Shown: piece by piece, positions 4,927-10,983 of the stretch
How the letters are laid out: each line of letters begins with the position of its first letter
Numbering within the stretch: position 1 is the first letter of the stretch
Assembly (NCBI GenBank): GCA_002366635.1
Contig: DFBN01000053.1
Coordinates: 1 to 10,983, forward strand
Source: Caldifarciminota bacterium UBA3079
GTDB lineage: Bacteria; Hydrothermota; Tepidihabitantia; Tepidihabitantales; Tepidihabitantaceae
DNA length: 10,983 nt
Reading direction: 5' to 3'
Translations under genes and position numbers: made by a program
The notes under the pieces: generated by a model
What the model was told of the DNA's origin: nothing
The model's database searches: none
What the model saw: the letters and a program-made list of their open reading frames with translations, nothing else

Positions 4927-7224
4927 TTAATGGATAAGAACAAGTTTTTCCAGTTCAGACTTCTGGTTCGGTAGCTCTAACCTGCAGAAGTAAACCCCGG
5001 ACGGGACTGATTTGCCTTGCGTATCTGTTCCGTTCCAAACGACAGTTTCGTCTCGGGACAAACAGAATGATTTCATGCACCGGCCGTCCGAGGTAAAAAT
5101 GGTAAGCCGAGTTCCAGCACCAAGCTTTATCCTCAAGGGAAGGTTAAAAGAAACAAGTCGAGATTTTCCAAACCGAGCATAAGGATTTCCGGCAATTCCC
5201 GGAACTTGAACAATATTACCTTTGACCACAAACGCATAGGGTTGAGTTTGTGTATAGATATTGCGGCCACGCACTTTGATTGTCCAGATACCAGGCAGAG
5301 GCATATTGAACTGACAAATTTCCTCGACATTCCGCGTGTCCCAATCAGGGGGGTTACTGCGAGACTGACCGTTCAGGAACTGGTTACCACGGTAGCAGTT
5401 CATATCCGGACTGATGACTTCAAGGTTAAGGTCGTTGACCAGTGCTATTTCAGCCTCTGGTGCGGCAGCGGTGTCGGTCCAAGCAAGCACAATGCGGACT
5501 GGTTTCCGATTTAGCACTTCGATATGGTATTCATGATACTGGCCAGTGGCGACTCCAACGGTTTCTTCGACGAATGTCATCTTGACCGAATCGTCAATAA
5601 AATGGAGTATGCTGCTGAGGTCAAACCTGCCCCAACCGACGGCACTATTCGGAATCGGTGCAGTGCCGATGTTCGAGTCAGCACCGACAATCGCGAAGGC
5701 ACGCATCAGGGCAGCGCTGAGAAGCGGAATAGAACTGCTGGTATCAGGTGTGCCCGAGGGAAACCAGCCGTCTCGGAAATACTGACGCAGCAATATAAGC
5801 GCACCACTGACAGCCGGGGCCGAGAAGCTCGTGCCGTTGCGCTGTGAATAGAACGAGTTTCCAGGGCCGTCTACTGTGGTTATTGCATTGCCGGGAGCAA
5901 CGATATTCGGCTTGATGCGGTCATCTCGTGTGGGTCCGCGTGAAGAGAAGTCTGCCATCTGGTTGCTCTGAGTGCCGTTTTCCGTGGCTCCGACCGTGAT
6001 GGCATTTTTTGCGCCGGCAGGATGGCCAAGTCTATAGTGGGTACCGCCATTGTTACTGGCAGCCCAGACGATTAGGAAATTCTTATCTTGCCAAGCTACA
6101 GCGTCAACTGTTGCTTCCATAAGTCTGTAGTAACCGAGATGTCTGCTGCTTCCGAATGAGCCGGAAACCTGGCGCACCGGTTCACCCAAACCCGGTCCCA
6201 GTCTGACCGAATCTAAGAGGTCAGTAAGGTCGTCATCAAACACATAAGTGCCGCCAGCGGTTGCTATATCAACGAAGTAAATGCGTGCATCAGGAGCGAT
6301 GCCGTCGGCTTTGCTGTAGTTACCGCAGACCGAATCGTTACCCGCAAGGGTAGCAGCGACACCTGAACCATGGTAGCTGGCCGGTTCACCGAACGCTGCG
6401 TTTCGATAGAGTTTGTATGCTGCGATTTTCCGGTGTTCCGGGAAAACTCCTGGCTGGCAGAGTGGGAATTCGGGGTCGCAGAACTGGTCGTGGCCTGTGT
6501 TGATACCGGAGTCGAAGAGACCGACAATCATTTGCTGGCCCCTGATACCTTTCGTCCAGATGCGCTGTCCGGCCGATTGGGTTGGAATTTGCGGGTGCCA
6601 GCCAATCTGCATCACCCACTGGATTTCGCTGTTATAGGGTTCTGGCGGGTCTGGCATCTGAATCCAGGAAACAGATTCGAGATGCGCAATTTGAGCGATG
6701 CTGTCCGCATTGAGAATGAATCTGATAGTGCGCAGACCCGTTCGTATAAGTTGACCGCCAGCAGCAATAATCGCATTAGCGACCGGCTGGGTATTTTCCC
6801 CTGGCCATACACCAAGAACAAGCCCGATGTTGCCCGAAGCCGAGAGGAGTTCTGGGGCCAGCTTGAACGTCGGTATGAAAGGACCAAGCCATTCAACGAA
6901 AGGAAGGCTTGTAATACACTGTGCAAGCATTGTCTGTTCGGGTCGGCAGACTATTGTCTGGTAAGCGATATAGCCTACGGGTTCAATACCTACTCTTCTG
7001 AGCTGGCAAAGCCATGGCTGCTCAACCGGACCTTTCAGATTTATCAACCAGTAGGTTTCCGGTTCCAATACAATATTGTTGGTAACAGGCTCCAGTCGGG
7101 TATCGAGTATCAGGCCACTGGCAAAACGGATTGTGTGCGCCGATGCATACTGGGCCGGGGAATAAGAGTGAACCGGGCCAACCCGTTGTATTCCCGGGCC
7201 AATGAAACCGAGAAACAGGAGCAA
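4927..7224 (-). CDS. Secreted subtilase (S8, KP-43-like) with FlgD/T9SS-like C-terminal domain
   Basis: A 765-residue serine protease with the complete triad: Asp238 in L-F-D-S-G-I-N, His285 in Y-H-G-S-G-V-A and Ser466 in N-G-T-S-F-S-A-P, with Asn391 as the oxyanion residue. Residues about 30-205 are the N-terminal pro-region. After the catalytic domain (about 225-540), residues 560-672 form a beta-barrel matching the KP-43 subfamily: V-R-I-V-L-A-W-T-D, V-N-D-L-N-L-E-V, then G-I-W-T-I-K-V-R-G. Residues 683-765 are a FlgD-like tail with V-W-N-G-T-D-x-x-G and V-P-S-G-V-Y-F-C-R-L. Export is expected from the hydrophobic N-terminus. The start is unclear: TTG 7224 lies 15 bases after AGGAGG, whereas an in-frame CTG at 7233 lies six bases after it. 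It follows the aminotransferase by 56 bases on the same strand. Confidence 0.93.
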   Translation of the reverse strand: MLLFLGFIGPGIQRVGPVHSYSPAQYASAHTIRFASGLILDTRLEPVTNNIVLEPETYWLINLKGPVEQPWLCQLRRVGIEPVGYIAYQTIVCRPEQTMLAQCITSLPFVEWLGPFIPTFKLAPELLSASGNIGLVLGVWPGENTQPVANAIIAAGGQLIRTGLRTIRFILNADSIAQIAHLESVSWIQMPDPPEPYNSEIQWVMQIGWHPQIPTQSAGQRIWTKGIRGQQMIVGLFDSGINTGHDQFCDPEFPLCQPGVFPEHRKIAAYKLYRNAAFGEPASYHGSGVAATLAGNDSVCGNYSKADGIAPDARIYFVDIATAGGTYVFDDDLTDLLDSVRLGPGLGEPVRQVSGSFGSSRHLGYYRLMEATVDAVAWQDKNFLIVWAASNNGGTHYRLGHPAGAKNAITVGATENGTQSNQMADFSSRGPTRDDRIKPNIVAPGNAITTVDGPGNSFYSQRNGTSFSAPAVSGALILLRQYFRDGWFPSGTPDTSSSIPLLSAALMRAFAIVGADSNIGTAPIPNSAVGWGRFDLSSILHFIDDSVKMTFVEETVGVATGQYHEYHIEVLNRKPVRIVLAWTDTAAAPEAEIALVNDLNLEVISPDMNCYRGNQFLNGQSRSNPPDWDTRNVEEICQFNMPLPGIWTIKVRGRNIYTQTQPYAFVVKGNIVQVPGIAGNPYARFGKSRLVSFNLPLRIKLGAGTRLTIFTSDGRCMKSFCLSRDETVVWNGTDTQGKSVPSGVYFCRLELPNQKSELEKLVLIH

Positions 7225-7239
7225 GAAAACCAGCTCTTT

Positions 7240-7245
7240 CCTCCT
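7240..7245 (-). promoter_or_regulatory. Ribosome binding site of the KP-43-like subtilase (AGGAGG)
   Basis: A perfect AGGAGG, but no ATG, GTG or TTG lies in frame within the normal distance. The in-frame codon six bases on is CTG (7233-7231); the first conventional in-frame start is TTG 7224, 15 bases on. The frame is open upstream to a TAG at 7272-7270 without a standard start codon. Confidence 0.6.
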
Positions 7246-7252
7246 TGTTTTA

Positions 7253-7283
7253 TAACCACGTAGCCTGGACTATCAGGCGGTTA
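7253..7283 (-). other. Stem-loop between aminotransferase stop and subtilase ribosome site
   Basis: On the minus strand TAACC (7283-7279, including the aminotransferase stop) pairs with GGTTA (7257-7253), and GCCTG (7278-7274) pairs with CAGGC (7267-7263) around a six-base loop; five bases bulge on the 3' side. It ends seven bases before the AGGAGG of the subtilase gene. It has no U-tract and is more likely an mRNA-stability or translation element than a terminator. Confidence 0.45.
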
Positions 7284-8351
7284 CAGTTTGAGTATTTCTT
7301 CGATGGCCGCAGCCAGTTCCTTCATATCGGCAAGCATCAGGTCGCCCATGTGAGCGATGCGGAATGTTTGCTCTTTAAGCCTGCCGTATCCGTTAGATAT
7401 CTGCATCCCTTTTTCACCAAGTGCCGCATTCAAGTTATTTACATTTACCCCTTTTGTATTCTTGACCGAAGTCAGGGTGACCGATTCGTAGCCAGGTTCG
7501 GCGAATAATGCGAAGTGCTGTTTCGCCCATGCGCGGGTGAATTTTGCCATTTCCAGGTGACGCTCATAGCGGCGCTTCATCGTTTCTTCAAGGATGTAGT
7601 CGAGCTCTGAGTCGAGTGCATAAAATAGCGAAACGGCTGGGGTAGTCGGGGTCTGGTAATTCTTTTCGTATCGTTTCATCATTGCATCGTAGTCGAAGTA
7701 GTAGCCTCGGCCCGGAACCGTGCGACACTTCTCAAGCGCACTTTCGGATACAATAGCGACCGCCAGTCCGGGCGGCAAGGCAACTGCTTTCTGGCTTGAG
7801 GCGACTACCACATCCAGGCCGAGTTTGTCGATGTCAAACCAGTCACCCATCAGACCGGAAACAGCATCGACCAGTATAAACACATTCGGGAATTTTTCGT
7901 GCACCATCTGAGCTATTTCCTCAATCGGCTGGCGGACACCGGTTGAGGTTTCATTTTGTGTTATTGCGACGGCCATATAGCCACCCTTTTCGAGTTCTGC
8001 TTCAATCGTTTTCGGCTTGATGGCCTTGCCCCACTCAACGCCGATAGATGCAGCATCCTTGCCGCAGGCTTTGGAAATATTGAACCACCTTTCGCCAAAA
8101 GCACCGCTCGTGCAGTGAAGGATTTTTCCGTCAACGATGTTTCGGATTGCCCCTTCCATTATGCCGGTTCCAGAAGAGGTGAACCACATTACATGGTGAT
8201 TGGTGTTCAGGACCTGTTTTGTCTTTGTAATACAATTATGATAGAGTTCACTGAATTCCTTGGTGCGGTGGCCAATCATCCACTTTGACTGGGTTTTGAG
8301 AATTTCCTGTCGGACTTCGGTCGGGCCGGGTATGAAAAGTTTCTTATGCAT
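7281..8351 (-). CDS. Class V aminotransferase (alanine-glyoxylate / serine-pyruvate type)
   Basis: A PLP-dependent fold-type I aminotransferase of 356 residues. It shows the N-terminal I-P-G-P-T-E-V motif (7-13), G-H-R-T-K-E-F (27-33), S-S-G-T-G (59-63), Asp162 in V-D-A-V-S-G-L (PLP pyridine contact), Lys188 in S-S-Q-K-A (Schiff-base lysine) and Arg331 in F-R-I-A-H-M-G (substrate carboxylate). This group includes alanine-glyoxylate, serine-pyruvate and phosphoserine-type enzymes; in some lineages such a protein supplies serine or glycine synthesis, so the exact substrate is open. The start is ATG 8351, placed by AGGAGG four bases upstream. The frame is open further to 8420, but that extension overlaps yjbQ and is not family sequence. 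It follows yjbQ after 13 bases, so the two share a transcript. Confidence 0.93.
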   Translation of the reverse strand: MHKKLFIPGPTEVRQEILKTQSKWMIGHRTKEFSELYHNCITKTKQVLNTNHHVMWFTSSGTGIMEGAIRNIVDGKILHCTSGAFGERWFNISKACGKDAASIGVEWGKAIKPKTIEAELEKGGYMAVAITQNETSTGVRQPIEEIAQMVHEKFPNVFILVDAVSGLMGDWFDIDKLGLDVVVASSQKAVALPPGLAVAIVSESALEKCRTVPGRGYYFDYDAMMKRYEKNYQTPTTPAVSLFYALDSELDYILEETMKRRYERHLEMAKFTRAWAKQHFALFAEPGYESVTLTSVKNTKGVNVNNLNAALGEKGMQISNGYGRLKEQTFRIAHMGDLMLADMKELAAAIEEILKL

Positions 8352-8364
8352 TTTTCCTCCTGGT

Positions 8365-8766
8365 TTATTCAGAATCACCGACGATTCTGATTTGCACCCG
8401 TCTTTGGCGGGGTCCGTCAAACTCGCAGAAGAAAACCCCTTGCCATCGTCCTAGAACAAGCCGGCCGTTTTCAACCGGAACCTGGGCGCAACAGCCAACG
8501 ATAGTTGCCTTGATATGTGCGTCGGCGTTGCCTTCGGCATGGGCGTAATGGGGAGAGGCCGGTACCAACCTAGAGAGTATTTTGTTGATATCTCCTGCCA
8601 CATCAGGGTCGTAGCTTTCGTTCACCGTGACACCTGCAGTAGTATGGGGCACATAAATGAAGCATATTCCTGTTTTGGCACCAGTGTGCGTGACTGCGGT
8701 TTGAACCTGGCGGGTGATATCCTTTAACTCGGTCCGTGAGTGGGTCGTAACCTCAAAAGATTCCAT
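8365..8766 (-). CDS. yjbQ: YjbQ family protein (UPF0047; secondary thiamine-phosphate synthase activity)
   Basis: A compact 133-residue member of the widespread YjbQ/UPF0047 family, whose E. coli member shows weak thiamine-phosphate synthase activity; the true role is unsettled. Family signatures are complete: V-P-H-T-T-A-G-V-T-V-N-E (39-50 when counted in phase with the family; His41 of this product), D-P-D-V, H-A-E-G-N-A-D-A-H-I-K (75-86), P-V-E-N-G-R-L-V-L-G-R-W-Q-G (87-100 region) and E-F-D-G-P-R (115-120 region). I chose ATG 8766 because it gives the usual family length and because the promoter hexamers at 8806-8801 and 8783-8778 place the transcript start only about five bases before it. 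An upstream ATG at 8799 would add 11 residues but would lie between those hexamers. First gene of a yjbQ-aminotransferase-subtilase transcript. Confidence 0.92.
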   Translation of the reverse strand: MESFEVTTHSRTELKDITRQVQTAVTHTGAKTGICFIYVPHTTAGVTVNESYDPDVAGDINKILSRLVPASPHYAHAEGNADAHIKATIVGCCAQVPVENGRLVLGRWQGVFFCEFDGPRQRRVQIRIVGDSE

Positions 8767-8777
8767 TAGCTTGGTCA

Positions 8778-8806
8778 ATCTTAACTTCTGTTTTGTCATG
8801 TGTCAA
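8778..8806 (-). promoter_or_regulatory. Sigma70-type promoter of yjbQ
   Basis: Perfect -35 TTGACA (8806-8801), 17-base spacer, -10 TAAGAT (8783-8778, four of six). The predicted start is about five bases before ATG 8766, giving a near-leaderless mRNA. A perfect 12-bp palindrome lies four bases upstream of the -35. Confidence 0.65.
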
Positions 8807-8810
8807 TAGG

Positions 8811-8822
8811 TCAACCGGTTGA
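8811..8822. promoter_or_regulatory. Perfect 12-bp palindrome, candidate operator
   Basis: TCAACCGGTTGA reads the same on both strands. It lies in the divergent gap between yjbQ and the second subtilase, just upstream of the yjbQ -35 box and three bases before the subtilase GTG. Its position suits a dimeric regulator affecting one or both directions; the regulator is unknown. Confidence 0.4.
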
Positions 8823-8825
8823 TTA

Positions 8826-10403
8826 GTGATAAGATTGATTGACTCTGTTGATATTGTCCTGAATAAGCAGTTCTCTCCCGAATTGCTTGCCGATTTGGTA
8901 GCAGGTATGCCGAAGCGTGCAAAGCAGGCCGAGGTTGCCCGCATACTCAAGTCCTTTAACACCGAGAAGCAAGCCGACTTATTGGGTTATCTTGCGGCGA
9001 AAGAGTCGGAAAGCAGGGTGGAGGATGTGATTTCGTTCTGGCTGGTGAACATGGTCTATTGCAAGGCTTCGGCCGCAGTGATTCGGGAAGTTGAGAAGCG
9101 GAGCGATGTTTACTATGTTGATGCCGACATGAAATATGTGCCCGGTTTGCTGCCAGCGTTGGTGGCTGAAGATGCAACCGATGCCAGTGGTTATGAGATT
9201 ACCTGGGGCGTGCAGAAGATAAATGCGCCGGCGGTTTGGGCTTTGGGCTATACCGGTCAAGGCATCGTTGTCGGCGATATCGATACCGGCTGCAATTATA
9301 ACCATCATGATTTGCGTGACCATATGTGGACTGATTCCCACTATCCGCATCATGGCTGGGACTTCAAAGACAGCGATGATGACCCGATGGATAATAGCGG
9401 CCATGGGACACACACTGCCGGGACCGTAGCCAGTGACGGAACCACAGGCACTCAGTGCGGAGTTGCGCCCGATGCTCAGATTATGTCCTGCAGGGTGCGC
9501 ACAGTTGCCGATTCTTTGGCAGAGAGTCAAATCTGGGCTGCGATGGAGTTTGTGATTTCTCCGCCACTTTCACCGAGCAATGGTGGTGACCTTATTACAA
9601 TGTCTTTGGGCTGGCGCAATGCCTGGCATCCGAGGCGCAAGCTCTGGTGGGATGGGTGCAATAATGTCGGTGCGGCCGGGGTCATGATGATTGTAGCGGC
9701 CGGTAATGAGCGTTCGACTTCGCCGCCTTATTCATGCCGGACACCGGGTGATGTGCCTCCGCCGTGGTGGAATCCACAGAATGTCGGGACCGGTGCATTG
9801 TCCAATGTGATTTCAATCGGGGCAACAGATTCTGACGACCATTATGCTTCTTTCTCGAGTCGCGGTCCGGTTGAGTGGGGTACAGTTGCAGGATACAATG
9901 ATTATCCGTATCCGCCTGGTTTGACAAGGCCGGATGTTTCAGCGCCCGGAGTGGATGTCAAATCCTGCAAATACAATAGCAACACCGGATATACTCAGAT
10001 GTCCGGAACCTCAATGGCTACACCGCATACTGCCGGGACTGTGGCTTTGATGCTTTCCAAGAACCCGAACCTGAGCCCGGCGGTTGTCGATTCGATTCTC
10101 GAAATGACCGCTGTCGACCTCGGGTCCAGTGGCAAGGATATGGATCATGGTGCCGGCAGGATTGATGCGTTGGTCGCGGTGAACTATGTAACTGGTTCGG
10201 GCAGGCCTGACCTTGGCATGGAGTCGGTAACGGTTATTGACCCACCGCCCGGAGGCAATAATAATGGCCGGGTTGACCCGGGCGAGACTGCGAAACTCGA
10301 GATGACGCTGCATAACTATGGTGATGTGACGTGCTACAACACGGTCGGGACCCTGGTGTCGGGCGATGTGCGGCTGACGGTGTCGGACCCGACCGGAACC
10401 TAG
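8826..10403 (+). CDS. Subtilase (S8, bacillopeptidase F-like), interrupted by in-frame TAG
   Basis: This 525-codon frame encodes a serine protease with an intact triad: Asp153 in G-D-I-D-T-G, His193 in S-G-H-G-T-H-T-A-G, Ser396 in S-G-T-S-M-A-T-P, and oxyanion Asn294 in V-A-A-G-N-E. The order G-V-Q-K-I-N-A-P-A-V-W, the D-N-S-G-H-G-T-H segment and W-D-G-C-N-N-V-G-A-A-G-V fit bacillopeptidase F-like enzymes. Residues about 5-100 match the pro-region, but no signal peptide precedes it: GTG 8826 has a TGA two codons upstream and no ribosome site. Residues 458-525 begin a beta-sandwich domain (N-N-N-G-R-V-D-P-G-E-T-A) that is cut by TAG at 10401 and continues in the same frame afterwards. Either a decaying gene, a sequence error, or readthrough. 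The catalytic part is intact. Confidence 0.88.
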   Translation: MIRLIDSVDIVLNKQFSPELLADLVAGMPKRAKQAEVARILKSFNTEKQADLLGYLAAKESESRVEDVISFWLVNMVYCKASAAVIREVEKRSDVYYVDADMKYVPGLLPALVAEDATDASGYEITWGVQKINAPAVWALGYTGQGIVVGDIDTGCNYNHHDLRDHMWTDSHYPHHGWDFKDSDDDPMDNSGHGTHTAGTVASDGTTGTQCGVAPDAQIMSCRVRTVADSLAESQIWAAMEFVISPPLSPSNGGDLITMSLGWRNAWHPRRKLWWDGCNNVGAAGVMMIVAAGNERSTSPPYSCRTPGDVPPPWWNPQNVGTGALSNVISIGATDSDDHYASFSSRGPVEWGTVAGYNDYPYPPGLTRPDVSAPGVDVKSCKYNSNTGYTQMSGTSMATPHTAGTVALMLSKNPNLSPAVVDSILEMTAVDLGSSGKDMDHGAGRIDALVAVNYVTGSGRPDLGMESVTVIDPPPGGNNNGRVDPGETAKLEMTLHNYGDVTCYNTVGTLVSGDVRLTVSDPTGT

Positions 10404-10983
10404 GGTGATATTCCTGTGGACGAAAGCGCAACCAATTCCAGCGACCGATTCGAGGTGCAGGCGAGCTCTTCGATTCCTCCGGGAACCGCGGTTCCATGCA
10501 CCCTGCATGTGACCGGCGACAGTGCGGATTACGAAAAGACATTTGTATTCAGTCTTACAGTAGGTTCGCCTCAGACTCCGGGCCAGTATGTGATTACCTT
10601 GGACACTGGTGCGGTTTCGCTGTCGGTATGCGGAATCGGTTCAATCGGATACGACGAGCCGCCGCAGACGCAGTTCCCAGGCACTGGGTTCCAGGTGCCA
10701 AAAGGTGCGGCCAGTTCACTGTTCTTCGGTGCGCTGATGGTCGGCAATTCCGAATCGTATCTGGTTGACCATTTCTATTCGCAGCCGGCAAATTCCGGGA
10801 CTAATCATGACTGGCAAATGACCGACAGCTTCAGGATTGTGCAACCGCCGACACCGGCGGATGAGCACTGGGTGAACACGATGAGCGACGGCGGTCATTC
10901 TTCTCCAAAAGGTCTTGATGTCGAGCAGCACTGGTATATGAATGCGGATGAGGGATATGACGACTTTGCGATAGTTACTTTTG
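10404..10983 (+). pseudogene. Continuation of the subtilase after the in-frame stop (runs off the window)
   Basis: The same frame is open for 193 codons after the TAG to the window edge. It completes the beta-sandwich domain begun before the stop: G-D-I-P-V-D-E-S-A-T-N-S-S-D-R-F-E-V, then V-P-C-T-L-H-V-T-G and F-S-L-T-V-G are the expected later strands. About 135 further residues follow (from G-Q-Y-V-I-T-L-D), rich in aromatic and acidic residues, ending at A-I-V-T-F. Composition and codon use look the same as before the stop. There is no plausible separate start with a ribosome site near the TAG, so this is part of the upstream gene, not a new one. The C-terminus, where a sorting domain may lie, is outside the window. 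Confidence 0.75.

Noticed and set aside
6370..7263. 297-codon plus-strand open frame opposite the KP-43-like subtilase
   Set aside because: The minus strand has a full catalytic triad and domain order; the plus frame has no coherent motif and arises from codon bias.
8352..8420. Upstream extension of the aminotransferase (23 residues)
   Set aside because: It overlaps the yjbQ 3' end, is unlike the family, and a perfect AGGAGG four bases before ATG 8351 fixes the start.
8767..8799. Upstream ATG of yjbQ adding 11 residues
   Set aside because: It lies between the -35 and -10 hexamers, has no ribosome site, and makes the protein longer than usual; a further promoter upstream could revive it.
10404..10983. 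Separate gene starting after the TAG at 10401
   Set aside because: The sequence completes the domain begun before the stop, and no start codon with a ribosome site is placed for a new gene.
1..10983. CRISPR array, tRNA, rRNA or insertion sequence
   Set aside because: No regularly spaced direct repeats, cloverleaf, rRNA-like segment, transposase or terminal inverted repeats were seen on reading both strands; short or diverged RNA genes could be missed without a covariance search.

Overview
The window looks like bacterial chromosome from an envelope-bearing lineage that secretes large proteins with FlgD/T9SS-like C-terminal tails. That style is common in the FCB group and in candidate phyla such as WOR-3; the assignment is inference from protein style, not a proven taxonomy. 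Start codons are often TTG or GTG. Several genes carry a perfect AGGAGG four to six bases before the start, while genes next to recognisable promoters have little or no Shine-Dalgarno sequence.

Layout. Minus strand, left end: the first codons of a probable NAD-dependent sugar-nucleotide epimerase/dehydratase, then rpmB (zinc-ribbon L28) with its own TTGACA promoter, then a secreted Asp-box (sialidase-like) propeller protein with a C-terminal sorting-type domain. Positions 1931-2235 hold a pair of tiny minus-strand ORFs joined by an ATGA overlap, and 2216-2279 holds three DnaA-box-like motifs. From there the genes switch to the plus strand: acylphosphatase, a polyprenyl-phosphate sugar-1-phosphate transferase (first step of a surface glycan) and an overlapping gene for a protein with two successive Lrp/AsnC-like halves. 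A convergent junction of 8 bp follows. The next minus-strand block reads yjbQ, a class V aminotransferase, then a KP-43-type subtilase with a FlgD-like tail. Divergent from yjbQ is a second, bacillopeptidase F-like subtilase running off the right edge.

How it fits together. The epimerase and the glycosyl-1-phosphate transferase both point to surface polysaccharide synthesis. The propeller protein and the two subtilases are exported or surface enzymes. yjbQ and the aminotransferase look like housekeeping metabolism in one transcript that also reaches the KP-43-type protease.

The most notable points: the right-hand subtilase has an in-frame TAG inside a beta-sandwich domain, with clear homology-like sequence continuing for 193 codons to the window edge, and it also lacks a signal peptide. 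Other points are the DnaA-box cluster at a strand-switch, the coupled micro-ORFs overlapping a long hairpin, a perfect 12-bp palindrome between yjbQ and the second subtilase, and probable leaderless or near-leaderless transcription starts.
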